A stretch of 64,000 nucleotides of DNA from the NCBI GenBank assembly GCA_046046245.1, contig JBJOKE010000029.1, forward strand, positions 62,001-126,000, written 5' to 3'. A program made the position numbers and the translations under genes. Below the pieces are notes generated by a model. It searched no databases, had not been told where the DNA came from, and saw only the letters and a list, made by a program, of their open reading frames with translations. Origin of the DNA: UBA4615 sp046046245 (lineage in GTDB: Bacteria > Pseudomonadota > Gammaproteobacteria > Burkholderiales > Burkholderiaceae_E). Positions within the stretch are counted from its first letter, which is position 1. Every line of letters begins with the position of its first letter. Shown here piece after piece: positions 25,294-32,932 of the stretch.

Positions 25294-26274
25294 GTCGCGG
25301 TCGACCGCGTGCTCGGCGAGCGCGATCAGCGTGCGCCGGTGCTCGGAGTCCGGGAAGCACTGCAGCGCCGCGCGACCCGCGTCGACTTCCTCGCGGGCGC
25401 GGCGACGCGTGTAATCGAGCGCGCCGGTGGCGTGGATCGCCGCCATGATGGTGTCGAAGCGGTCGGTGTGTCCCTCGCGGATCGCGGCGCGGACCAGCTC
25501 GCGAGCCTGCGCGTCGCCGTGCTTCATCACGTGGATCAGCGGCAGCGTCGGCTTGCCCTCGCGCAGGTCGTCGCCGACGTTCTTGCCGATGTCGGCGGTC
25601 ACGCCCGAGTAGTCGAGCACGTCGTCGATCAGCTGGAACGCGGTGCCGATCCGGCGGCCGAACTCGGCGGCGGCCTCCTCGACCGCCGGCGACGCGTCGC
25701 ACAGCACCGCGCCGAGCCGGCTGGCGGCCTCGAACAGCCGCGCGGTCTTGTAGCGGATCACCTGCAGGTAGCGCTGCTCGTCGACGTCGGGGTCGTTGCA
25801 GTTCATCAGCTGCAGGACCTCGCCCTCGGCGATGGTGTTGGTCGCGTCGGCCAGGATGCGCATCACCTGCATCCGGTCGACCTCGACCATCATCTGGAAG
25901 GCGCGCGAGTAGAGGAAGTCGCCGACCAGCACCGACGCGGCGTTGCCGAATGCGGCGTTGGCCGTCTGCCGGCCGCGGCGCAGCTCCGACTCGTCGACCA
26001 CGTCGTCGTGCAGCAGGGTCGCGGTGTGGATGAACTCGACCACGGTGGCCAGCAGCACGTGGTGCGCCGCCGCGTGCTCCGGCCGGCTGCCGTACCCGAG
26101 CGCTCGCGCCGACAGCAGCAGCATCACCGGCCGCAGCCGCTTGCCGCCCGCTCCGACGATGTAGTCGGCCACCGTGTTGACCAGCACGACCTCCGAGCGC
26201 AGCCGCGCGCCGATCAGGCGGTCCATCTCGGTCAGGTCGGCGACGACGGCGGGAGGCAGGAGAGGGGTCGGCAC
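25288..26274 (-). CDS. ispB: Octaprenyl diphosphate synthase (long-chain polyprenyl synthase)
   Basis: This 328-residue trans-polyprenyl synthase builds the ubiquinone side chain from farnesyl diphosphate and IPP. The first aspartate-rich motif is LLHDDVVDESELRRGR and the second is FQLIDDVLDYSG. GGKRLRPVMLLLSA is the conserved N-terminal block. The start is placed at a GTG giving a family-like length; a further ATG lies about 15 codons inside, and no Shine-Dalgarno decides. The position divergent from rplU-rpmA-obgE is a conserved arrangement in proteobacteria. Chain length (eight isoprene units) is inferred from the lineage. Confidence 0.93.
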   Translation of the reverse strand: MPTPLLPPAVVADLTEMDRLIGARLRSEVVLVNTVADYIVGAGGKRLRPVMLLLSARALGYGSRPEHAAAHHVLLATVVEFIHTATLLHDDVVDESELRRGRQTANAAFGNAASVLVGDFLYSRAFQMMVEVDRMQVMRILADATNTIAEGEVLQLMNCNDPDVDEQRYLQVIRYKTARLFEAASRLGAVLCDASPAVEEAAAEFGRRIGTAFQLIDDVLDYSGVTADIGKNVGDDLREGKPTLPLIHVMKHGDAQARELVRAAIREGHTDRFDTIMAAIHATGALDYTRRRAREEVDAGRAALQCFPDSEHRRTLIALAEHAVDRDR

Positions 26275-26362
26275 GACGCGGCTCGGGGGCGGGGCGGGTG
26301 GGAAGGAGGTGGGTCGGCGAAACGTTGGATTATAGCGACGGCGGGCGGCCGCGGCCCGCCGG

Positions 26363-26391
26363 TTGACCGGTCTGTCCCCATTTCGTAGAAT
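26363..26391 (+). promoter_or_regulatory. Sigma-70 promoter of the rplU-rpmA operon
   Basis: TTGACC (26363-26368), a 17-nt spacer and TAGAAT (26386-26391) make a near-consensus sigma-70 promoter 87 nt before the rplU start. Strong promoters are expected for ribosomal protein genes, and the surrounding AT content is unusually high for this window. Confidence 0.85.
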
Positions 26392-26477
26392 CTCCGGTTC
26401 CCTGCCGTCCGGGCGGAGCGTGCTCGCATGCTCGCCGCGCCCCAGGCGGGGAGACGTCATCCCACTCGAGGTTCCCC

Positions 26478-26822
26478 ATGTACGCGGTCATAAAAACCGG
26501 TGGAAAGCAGTACAAGGTTTCCGCCGGCGAAAAACTCAAAGTAGAACAGATACCTGCGGACGTCGGAACCGAGATCGTGATCGACCAGGTGCTCGCGGTC
26601 GGCGAGGGCGAACAGCTCTCGGTCGGCGCGCCGCTGGTGTCGGGTGCTACGGTTTCGGCGAAGATCCTGTCCCACGGTCGTCACGACAAGGTCCGCATCT
26701 TCAAGATGCGCCGCCGCAAGCACTACCAGAAGCGCCAGGGTCACCGGCAGAACTACACCGAGCTGTTCATCGCGAAGATCGCGTCGGACCTCGGCACCGT
26801 CGAAGCCCCCGCCCAGGCCTGA
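26478..26822 (+). CDS. rplU: 50S ribosomal protein L21
   Basis: This 114-residue large-subunit protein binds 23S rRNA. It begins MYAVIKTGGKQYKVSAGEKL and carries VSAKILSHGRHDKVRIFKMRRRKHYQKRQGHRQ, broken here only by naming, both diagnostic of L21. A short tail (ASDLGTVEAPAQA) extends beyond the E. coli protein. It is followed 16 nt later by rpmA; the pair is one operon driven by the promoter at 26363-26391. The start codon region is AT-rich and easily translated. Confidence 0.98.
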   Translation: MYAVIKTGGKQYKVSAGEKLKVEQIPADVGTEIVIDQVLAVGEGEQLSVGAPLVSGATVSAKILSHGRHDKVRIFKMRRRKHYQKRQGHRQNYTELFIAKIASDLGTVEAPAQA

Positions 26823-26838
26823 TCGGAGCAACTGAACC

Positions 26839-27099
26839 ATGGCACAGAAGAAAGGCGGCGGTTCCACCCGGAACGGCCGCGATTCCGAAGCGAAACGGCT
26901 GGGCGTCAAGGCCTACGGCAGCGAAGCCATCCACGCCGGCTCGATCATCGTCCGCCAGCGCGGCACCCGGTTCCACGCCGGTCCGAACGTCGGCATGGGC
27001 AAGGACCACACGCTGTACGCGCTGGTCGACGGCACGGTGAAGTTCGCCGTCAAGGGCCCGATGCGCCGGCACACGGTCAGCGTCGAGCCGCTGCAGTAA
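26839..27099 (+). CDS. rpmA: 50S ribosomal protein L27
   Basis: This 86-residue ribosomal protein has an N-terminus (MAQKKGGGSTRNGRDSEAKR) that reaches towards the peptidyl-transferase centre. GSIIVRQRGTRFHAGPNVG is the family signature. Length and sequence are normal. It is the second gene of the rplU operon, and a strong terminator follows 23 nt after its stop, separating it from the downstream exporter and obgE. Confidence 0.98.
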   Translation: MAQKKGGGSTRNGRDSEAKRLGVKAYGSEAIHAGSIIVRQRGTRFHAGPNVGMGKDHTLYALVDGTVKFAVKGPMRRHTVSVEPLQ

Positions 27100-27122
27100 G
27101 CCGGCCCGCCGCGCCGGCACCG

Positions 27123-27156
27123 AAGGCCCCGCCTCGGCGGGGCCTTTCGTTTTCTT
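27123..27156 (+). terminator. Rho-independent terminator after rpmA
   Basis: aaggccccgcc pairs with gcggggcctt around a 3-nt loop (TCG), followed by TTCGTTTTCTT. It is a strong intrinsic terminator closing the L21/L27 transcript. Confidence 0.9.
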
Positions 27157-27177
27157 GCGACCCAACGCGTGACCTCG

Positions 27178-27750
27178 ATGGAACCGTTCCTCGTCTCGAC
27201 CGGCATCGTCGCGCTCGCCGAGATGGGCGACAAGACGCAGCTGCTGTCGCTGCTGCTCGCCGCCCGCTTCCGCCGGCCCTGGCCGATCGTCCTCGGCATC
27301 CTGGTGGCCACGCTGGCGAACCACGCGTTCGCCGGCGCGATCGGCGCCTGGGTGCAGTCGGCGCTCGGCCCCGACGTGCTGCGCTGGATCCTCGGCCTGT
27401 CCTTCCTCGCGATGGCGGCCTGGATGCTGGTGCCCGACGAGATCGACGAGGACGACGCGCGTGCCGCCGAGCGCTTCGGCGTCTTCGGCACCACGCTGAT
27501 CGCCTTCTTCCTCGCGGAGATGGGCGACAAGACGCAGGTGGCCACGGTCGCGCTCGCCGCGCGCTACGATGCGCTGGTGGCGGTCGTGACCGGCACCACC
27601 TTCGGCATGATGCTGGCCAACGTGCCGGCCGTGCTGCTCGGAGACCGGATCACGAAGCTCGTGCCGATCCCCGTCGTCCACCGGGTCGCCGCCGCGGTGT
27701 TCGCGCTGCTCGGCATCGCCGCGCTGCTGAACGTCGGCCGCCTGTTCTGA
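27178..27750 (+). CDS. TMEM165/Gdt1 (UPF0016) family cation exporter, Mn/Ca type
   Basis: This 190-residue membrane protein has six predicted helices arranged as two homologous halves. Each half carries the family signature E-x-G-D-K-T: ALAEMGDKTQLLSLLLA near residue 18 and FLAEMGDKTQVATVALA near 125. Bacterial members (for example MneA/MntX-like proteins) export manganese or calcium. The ATG at 27178 is favoured over the GTG 9 nt upstream because it gives the usual MEPFLVSTG opening. It sits between rpmA and obgE, as in several betaproteobacteria. No yybP-ykoY riboswitch fits in the short leader. Confidence 0.9.
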   Translation: MEPFLVSTGIVALAEMGDKTQLLSLLLAARFRRPWPIVLGILVATLANHAFAGAIGAWVQSALGPDVLRWILGLSFLAMAAWMLVPDEIDEDDARAAERFGVFGTTLIAFFLAEMGDKTQVATVALAARYDALVAVVTGTTFGMMLANVPAVLLGDRITKLVPIPVVHRVAAAVFALLGIAALLNVGRLF

Positions 27751-27772
27751 TCCCCGCCCCACCGGACACGCC

Positions 27773-28954
27773 ATGAAGTTCGTCGACGAAGCGCGCATCG
27801 AGGTCATCGCCGGCGACGGCGGCAAGGGCGCGGTCGCCTTCAGGCGCGAGAAGTACATCCCGAAGGGCGGCCCGAGCGGCGGCGACGGCGGTCGCGGCGG
27901 CTCGATCTGGGCGGTGGCCGACGCCAACGTCAACACGCTGATCGACTACCGCTACGCACGACTGCATCGCGCCCGCAACGGCGAGGGCGGCCAGGGGTCC
28001 GACCGCTACGGACGCGGCTCCGACGACATCGTGCTGCGGATGCCGGTGGGCACGCAGGTCTTCGACGAGGAGAGCGGCGAGCTGCTGTTCGACCTGACCC
28101 GCCACGGCGAGCGTGCCCTGCTCGCCAAGGGGGGCGATGGGGGTCTCGGCAACCTGCACTTCAAGTCGAGCACGAACCGAGCGCCCCGCCAGTCGACGCC
28201 GGGCACCCCCGGCGAGGCGCGCAAGCTGCGCCTGGAGCTGAAGGTGCTGGCCGACGTCGGCCTGCTCGGCATGCCGAACGCCGGCAAGTCGACCTTGATC
28301 TCGCAGGTCTCGAACGCGCGACCGAAGATCGCCGACTATCCGTTCACCACGCTGCATCCGAACCTCGGCGTGGTCCGCGTCGCCGACGAGAAGAGCTTCG
28401 TGGTCGCCGACGTGCCCGGCCTGATCGAGGGCGCGGCCGAGGGCGCCGGGCTCGGACACCAGTTCCTGCGGCACCTGCAGCGCACGCGGCTGCTGCTCCA
28501 CATGATCGACCTGTCGCCGTTCGACGCCGACCGCGATCCGGTGGCCGAGGCGCGTGCGATCGTCGAGGAACTGCGCAAGTACGACGCCGAGCTCTTCGGG
28601 AAGCCGCGCTGGCTGGTGCTGAACAAGCTCGACACGCTCGAGGGCCAGCCGGGCTCGAAGGGCACGCCGCGCTCGAAGGCGGTCTCGGAGTTCAAGCGGC
28701 GGCTGCGCTGGAAGGGGCCGGTCTTCGAGATCTCCGGCCTGACCGGCGAGGGCTGCGCCGAGCTGTGCCGCGCGATCTGGGAGCACCTGGAGGCGACGCG
28801 CCCGAGCGTGCCGCCGGCCGAGGAGCCTGCCGAGGCCGACGCCGAGGTCCGGGCTTCGGCGATCGCGGCGCCGGACGCGGCCGACGCCGCCGCCGCCGCG
28901 CCCGTGGCGCCGCCAGCCGATCCCGACGACCCGCGGTTCCGCCCGCTCGGCTGA
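27773..28954 (+). CDS. obgE: Obg family GTPase involved in ribosome assembly
   Basis: This 393-residue GTPase binds the 50S subunit and acts in ribosome maturation and stress control. The N-terminal glycine-rich Obg domain (MKFVDEARIEVIAGDGGKG) is followed by the G domain. That has G1 GMPNAGKST, switch II DVPGLIEGA and G4 NKLD. The C-terminal 45 residues are acidic, then Ala/Pro-rich, as in many relatives. It starts 22 nt after the Gdt1-like gene. Placement next to rplU and rpmA is widely conserved. Confidence 0.97.
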   Translation: MKFVDEARIEVIAGDGGKGAVAFRREKYIPKGGPSGGDGGRGGSIWAVADANVNTLIDYRYARLHRARNGEGGQGSDRYGRGSDDIVLRMPVGTQVFDEESGELLFDLTRHGERALLAKGGDGGLGNLHFKSSTNRAPRQSTPGTPGEARKLRLELKVLADVGLLGMPNAGKSTLISQVSNARPKIADYPFTTLHPNLGVVRVADEKSFVVADVPGLIEGAAEGAGLGHQFLRHLQRTRLLLHMIDLSPFDADRDPVAEARAIVEELRKYDAELFGKPRWLVLNKLDTLEGQPGSKGTPRSKAVSEFKRRLRWKGPVFEISGLTGEGCAELCRAIWEHLEATRPSVPPAEEPAEADAEVRASAIAAPDAADAAAAAPVAPPADPDDPRFRPLG

Positions 28955-29060
28955 GCCCGCCGGCCCGCCGCTGCTCCGCCCCGACGATCCCGACGCCCTG
29001 GACGACCCGCGCACCGTCCCGACCCGACCCCGACGCCCCGCGCCTGCGATCCGCCCGACC

Positions 29061-30185
29061 ATGACCGACACCTCCTGCATCCGCGACGCCCGCCGCCTCG
29101 TCGTCAAGGTCGGCTCGGCGCTGGTCACCAACGAGGGACGCGGCCTCGATCCCGAGGCGATCGATCGCTGGGGCGCGCAGCTCGCGCGGCTGCGCGCGCT
29201 GGGCAAGGAGGTGGTGATGGTCTCGTCGGGTGCGATCGCCGAGGGCGTCAAGCGCCTGGGCTGGCCGCGCCGCCCGCGCGAGATCCACGAGCTGCAGGCG
29301 GCGGCCGCGGTCGGCCAGATGGGCCTCGCGCAGGTCTACGAGTCGTGTTTCCGGGCCCATGGACTGCAGACCGCGCAGGTCCTGCTGACCCACGAGGACC
29401 TCGCCGACCGGCGCCGCTACCTGAACGCGCGCTCGACGCTGCTCACGCTGCTGCGGCTGGGCGTGGTGCCGATCATCAACGAGAACGACACGGTGGTCAC
29501 CGACGAGATCAAGGTCGGCGACAACGACACGCTGGGCGCGCTGGTGACCAACCTGATCGACGCCGACGCGCTGGTGATCCTCACCGACCAGTCGGGCCTC
29601 TACACCGCCGACCCGCGCAAGGATCCGGCCGCGACGCTGCTCGCGCGCGTGGTCGCCGGCGACCCGTCGCTCGAGGGCATGGCGGGCGGCGCGGGCTCGT
29701 CGATCGGCAAGGGCGGGATGATCACCAAGGTGCTGGCGGCCAGGCGCGCCGCGCACGGTGGCGCGTCGACCGTCGTCTGCTCGGGCCGCGAGCCCGATGT
29801 GCTGGTGCGGCTGGCCGCCGGCGAGGCGGTGGGCACCGAGTTCGCGGCCGGGACGCCGCGGCTCGCCGCACGCAAGCAGTGGCTCGCCGACCACCTGCAG
29901 CTGCGCGGTGCGCTGCGCGTGGACGCCGGCGCGGTGCGCGCGCTGCGCGACGACGGCAAGAGTCTGCTGCCGATCGGCGTGGTCGAGGTGAGCGGCGAGT
30001 TCGAGCGCGGCGAGGTCGTCGCGGTGCTCGACGCCGAGGGCCACGAGCTCGCGCGCGGGCTGGTCAACTATGCGTCGTCCGACGCGCGTCGCATCGCGCG
30101 TCGCCCGTCCTCGGAGATCGAGGCGGTGCTGGGCTTCGTCGAGGAGCCCGAGCTCATCCATCGCGACAATCTGGTTCTGCGCTGA
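29061..30185 (+). CDS. proB: Glutamate 5-kinase
   Basis: This 374-residue enzyme phosphorylates glutamate for proline synthesis. The kinase domain has LVVKVGSALVTNEG, VMVSSGAIAEGVKRLG, PIINENDTVVTDEIKVGDND and GGMITKVLAARRA. The C-terminal PUA domain (residues about 285-374) opens LRVDAGAVRALRDDGKSLL. Length and order match full-length ProB. The obgE-proB neighbourhood is typical of betaproteobacteria. proA is not in the window. Confidence 0.97.
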   Translation: MTDTSCIRDARRLVVKVGSALVTNEGRGLDPEAIDRWGAQLARLRALGKEVVMVSSGAIAEGVKRLGWPRRPREIHELQAAAAVGQMGLAQVYESCFRAHGLQTAQVLLTHEDLADRRRYLNARSTLLTLLRLGVVPIINENDTVVTDEIKVGDNDTLGALVTNLIDADALVILTDQSGLYTADPRKDPAATLLARVVAGDPSLEGMAGGAGSSIGKGGMITKVLAARRAAHGGASTVVCSGREPDVLVRLAAGEAVGTEFAAGTPRLAARKQWLADHLQLRGALRVDAGAVRALRDDGKSLLPIGVVEVSGEFERGEVVAVLDAEGHELARGLVNYASSDARRIARRPSSEIEAVLGFVEEPELIHRDNLVLR

Positions 30186-30601
30186 GCGAGGCCCCTCGCG
30201 GGCGGGCCGCGGTCGGCCCGTGGGCCGTGCGCCGGCAGCGACCTTGGCCCCTGCCTGGCAGTGCTCAGTTCTGCCGATCGCGCCCGCCCGTGCTACCTTG
30301 TCCGGGACATTCCGAAACACTTCGACATGGCCCGGACATCGGACCGTCGGTCCGGACCGGTCCGCCGCGAGCCGGGGAGACGGCGTCCCGGCGACGTCGT
30401 GCTCGCGCGGCGACACGACCCCGCGTCGCGAAGTGGCTCGGCTGTCGACGTCGTCCGGTCCCACGCCGGACGACGTCGTTCCGAAGTGGGTGCCTGTCGG
30501 GGGACGTGGTGGGAAACAGCAACGTGGACGAACCGAAACCGCCGCAGGGCGCGGAATCCCAGGGCTCGCAGGGCACGGATCGCCTCCCATCGTCCTATCC
30601 C
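30186..30601. other. 416-nt intergenic region with two inverted repeats
   Basis: This region contains a hairpin just after proB (cgggccg 30203-30209, cggcccg 30214-30220, loop CGGT), probably the proB 3' end structure. It also contains a spaced perfect 8-bp repeat, tgtccggg (30299-30306) and cccggaca (30331-30338), centred on an AT-richer stretch with ttccgaa. Dense ggaccgtcggtccgg-type palindromic sequence follows at 30340-30365. No gene is convincing. An alternative GTG at 30524 in frame with the response regulator would extend that protein by 26 residues. The spaced repeat may be an operator for the regulator gene; this is inference. Confidence 0.45.
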
Positions 30602-31291
30602 ATGAACGTCGCCGTTCTCGACGACGACCCCTACCAGCGGCAACTGCTCTCGATGCTGGTCGAGACCGGCGGGCACCATGTGACCGGGTTCGCTCATGGC
30701 GACGAATTCCTCGACGCGGCGAGCCGCCGGTCGTTCGACCTGCTCCTGCTCGACTGGGTGATGCCCGAGATGTCGGGTGACCGGGTGCTCGGCGAGCTGC
30801 GCAGGCGACCGGGCCCGGAGCTGCCGGTGATCGTGGTCACCGCACGCGACGGCGAGGTCGACGTGGTCGGCGCGCTGCGGCAGGGCGCCGACGACTACAT
30901 CGTGAAGCCGGCCAAGGGCCTGGAACTGCTCGCCCGGATCGAGGCGCTCGCGCGCCGCACCCGCGCCGGCCGCGGCGTACCGATCCGCGCCGGCCGCTAC
31001 GAGATCGACACCGCGCGTCGCGCCGTGATGCTCGACGGCAAGGAGATCCTCCTGACGCTGAAGGAGTTCGACCTCGCCGCGCACCTGTTCCAGAACCCGG
31101 GCACGCTGGTCACGCGGGCGCGGCTTCTGGAGGCGGTCTGGTCGATCGGCGCCGATGTCGACACCCGGACCGTCGACACGCACGCGAGCCGCGTGCGGCG
31201 CAAGCTGAAGCTCGACGGCAGCTGCGGCTGGACGCTGCAGTCGGTCTACGGCTTCGGCTACCGGCTGGTACCGGCCGATGTGCGCGGCTGA
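30602..31291 (+). CDS. OmpR/PhoB-family response regulator (orphan)
   Basis: This 229-residue regulator has an N-terminal receiver domain with acidic pocket VAVLDDDPYQ, phospho-acceptor Asp in LLLLDWVMPEMSG, conserved Thr in VVTARDG and Lys in YIVKPAKG. The C-terminal winged helix includes KEFDLAAHLFQNPGTLVTRA, VDTHASRVRRKLKL and YGFGYRL. No histidine kinase gene is adjacent. The ATG gives a standard N-terminus; a GTG at 30524 is a possible alternative start. The small lipoprotein gene 104 nt downstream and the lytic transglycosylase might be targets, by proximity only. Confidence 0.9.
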   Translation: MNVAVLDDDPYQRQLLSMLVETGGHHVTGFAHGDEFLDAASRRSFDLLLLDWVMPEMSGDRVLGELRRRPGPELPVIVVTARDGEVDVVGALRQGADDYIVKPAKGLELLARIEALARRTRAGRGVPIRAGRYEIDTARRAVMLDGKEILLTLKEFDLAAHLFQNPGTLVTRARLLEAVWSIGADVDTRTVDTHASRVRRKLKLDGSCGWTLQSVYGFGYRLVPADVRG

Positions 31292-31380
31292 CGGCGTGCA
31301 GACGGCCCCTCCGGCGGCACGCCCACGGTAGGCGCGATCGCGTCCGCGGTGGTAAGGTCGGCCTGCTGCCCCAACCATCG

Positions 31381-31394
31381 AAAGGAGGTGATCC
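31381..31394 (+). promoter_or_regulatory. Exceptionally strong Shine-Dalgarno (14-nt anti-16S match)
   Basis: aaaggaggtgatcc is the exact complement of the 3' terminal 14 bases of bacterial 16S rRNA (GGATCACCTCCTTT). It abuts the GTG at 31395, leaving 6 nt between the GGAGG core and the start codon. Natural ribosome-binding sites rarely exceed 6-8 paired bases. Confidence 0.85.
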
Positions 31395-31535
31395 GTGAAG
31401 AACCTGTCCGTCGTGCTCGCCCTGCTGTGCCTCGGCACGACCGTCGCGGTCGCCTGCCCGGGAGCCAGCTCGATGAAGGACGCCAAGGCCGACCGGCCGG
31501 TCCCGCAGCAGTCGAAACCGGCCCAGTCGTCCTGA
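31395..31535 (+). CDS. Small secreted/lipoprotein-like protein (46 aa)
   Basis: This short reading frame is defined by a near-perfect Shine-Dalgarno directly upstream and an intrinsic terminator 22 nt after its stop. The product begins with KNLSVVLALLCLGTTVAVAC, a signal peptide ending in an AVAC lipobox-like site at residue 21. A 25-residue charged, disordered tail (GASSMKDAKADRPVPQQSKP) follows. It resembles the small entericidin-type lipoproteins in architecture, but I cannot assign it by homology. The frame is separate from the transglycosylase frame, which runs antisensically through the same bases without a plausible start. Confidence 0.72.
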   Translation: MKNLSVVLALLCLGTTVAVACPGASSMKDAKADRPVPQQSKPAQSS

Positions 31536-31556
31536 TCCGGTCATCACGAGCACGAA

Positions 31557-31587
31557 CGAAGGGGAGCGGGAGCTCCCCTTCGTCTTT
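31557..31587 (+). terminator. Rho-independent terminator after the small lipoprotein gene
   Basis: cgaaggggag (31557-31566) and ctccccttcg (31573-31582) form a perfect 10-bp stem with a 6-nt loop followed by TCTTT. It closes the small gene's transcript just before the lytic transglycosylase gene. Confidence 0.85.
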
Positions 31588-31603
31588 GGAGGACCCCGGA
31601 ACG

Positions 31604-32899
31604 ATGTGCCGTCCCTCGCGCCCCGTCACCTCGGCCGCGTTCGTCGCGTTCGTCGCATGCGTGGCCGGCCCCTCGCCCGCGGCGGCCCAGGCCGGAGCGC
31701 CGTCCCCGGCCGCCACGGCGCCCGCGACCGGTCCCGCCGCCGCGCCCGTCGCGCCGTCCCCGGCCTTCGAGAACTGCCTTGTCCGCCTGCGGGCCGACGC
31801 GATCGCGCGCGGCATCCCGCGCGCGGTCGCCGAGCGGCACCTGGCCGGGCTCGAGCGCGATCCCTCGGTGCTCGAGTCGCTCGACTTCCAGCCCGAGTTC
31901 CGCACGCCGATCTGGGACTACCTCGCCGCGCTCGTCGACACCCAGCGCGTCGACGACGGCCGCGCGATGCTCGAGCGTTGGGCCGAGGTGCTCGGCAGCG
32001 TCGAGGCCCGTCACGGCGTGGACCGCGCGACCGTGGTCGCGGTCTGGGGCGTGGAGAGCGACTTCGGCCGCTCGATCGGCCGCAAGCCGATCGTCCGCTC
32101 GCTGGCCACGCTGTCGTGCGAGGGCCGCCGGCAGGCGTTCTTCAGGGACCAGCTGATCGCGGCGCTGCGGATCCTCGCCGACGGCCACGTCGCGCCCGAG
32201 CGTTTCACCGGGTCCTGGGCCGGCGCCTTCGGCCAGACGCAGTTCATGCCGACCACGTTCCTCGAATCGGCGGTGGACCACGACGGCGACGGCCGTCGCG
32301 ATGTCGTCGACACCGTCCCCGACGCGCTCGCCTCCACCGCGAACTACCTGAAGCGTGCCGGCTGGCGCAGCGGCGAGCCCTGGGGCTGGGAGGTGCGGCT
32401 GCCCGAGGGCTTCGACGCCTCGCTCGCCGGCCGCACGAAGCGACGGCCGCTCGCCGACTGGGCGGCGCGCGGCGTGAAGCGGGTGGACGGCCATCCCCTC
32501 GAGCGCTCGCCGTCGCCGGCCGCCGTGCTGCTGCCCGCGGGCCCGTCCGGTCCGGCCTTCGTGGTGCTGCGCAATTTCGACGCGATCCACGCCTACAACG
32601 CGGCCGAGAGCTACGCGCTCGCGATCGCCCACCTCGCCGACCGGCTGCGTGGCGGCGGACCGTTCGCCGCGCCCTGGCCCACCGACGACCCCGGACTGTC
32701 GCGCGCCGAGCGACGCGAGCTGCAGACGCTGCTGCTCGGCCGCGGCCACGCGATCGGCGAGGCCGACGGGCTGATCGGCAGCGTCACTCGCCGTGCGATC
32801 CGCGACGAGCAGGCGCGGCTCGGCGCGCCGCAGGATGGACGCGCGGGAATGAAACTGCTGGCGACGCTGCGGCGCGAGGCGGGGACCGCATCGCGCTAG
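31604..32899 (+). CDS. MltB-family lytic murein transglycosylase with peptidoglycan-binding domain
   Basis: This 431-residue exported enzyme cleaves peptidoglycan glycan strands to 1,6-anhydro products. A signal peptide (VTSAAFVAFVACVAGPSPAAAQ) is followed by an Ala/Pro linker. The SLT domain has catalytic Glu in VVAVWGVESDFGRSIGRKP, then GSWAGAFGQTQFMPTTFL and HDGDGRRDVVDTVPDALAS. The last 65 residues are a peptidoglycan-binding_1 domain (LQTLLLGRGHAIGEADGLIG). The ATG has GGAGG 11 nt upstream. The longer frame starting at 31349 runs through the lipoprotein gene and terminator and is rejected. Confidence 0.92.
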   Translation: MCRPSRPVTSAAFVAFVACVAGPSPAAAQAGAPSPAATAPATGPAAAPVAPSPAFENCLVRLRADAIARGIPRAVAERHLAGLERDPSVLESLDFQPEFRTPIWDYLAALVDTQRVDDGRAMLERWAEVLGSVEARHGVDRATVVAVWGVESDFGRSIGRKPIVRSLATLSCEGRRQAFFRDQLIAALRILADGHVAPERFTGSWAGAFGQTQFMPTTFLESAVDHDGDGRRDVVDTVPDALASTANYLKRAGWRSGEPWGWEVRLPEGFDASLAGRTKRRPLADWAARGVKRVDGHPLERSPSPAAVLLPAGPSGPAFVVLRNFDAIHAYNAAESYALAIAHLADRLRGGGPFAAPWPTDDPGLSRAERRELQTLLLGRGHAIGEADGLIGSVTRRAIRDEQARLGAPQDGRAGMKLLATLRREAGTASR

Positions 32900-32932
32900 G
32901 CTCCCGGCATCGACCACGAGGAGACCCCCCGC

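Noticed and set aside
31381..31394. Possible leftover 16S rRNA 3' end on the minus strand
   Set aside because: Only the terminal 14 bases match, the adjacent 16S sequence is absent, and the placement before a start codon fits a ribosome-binding site.
31349..32899. Longer version of the lytic transglycosylase starting at 31349
   Set aside because: The extra residues read through the small lipoprotein gene and its terminator; a normal signal peptide begins at the ATG at 31604.
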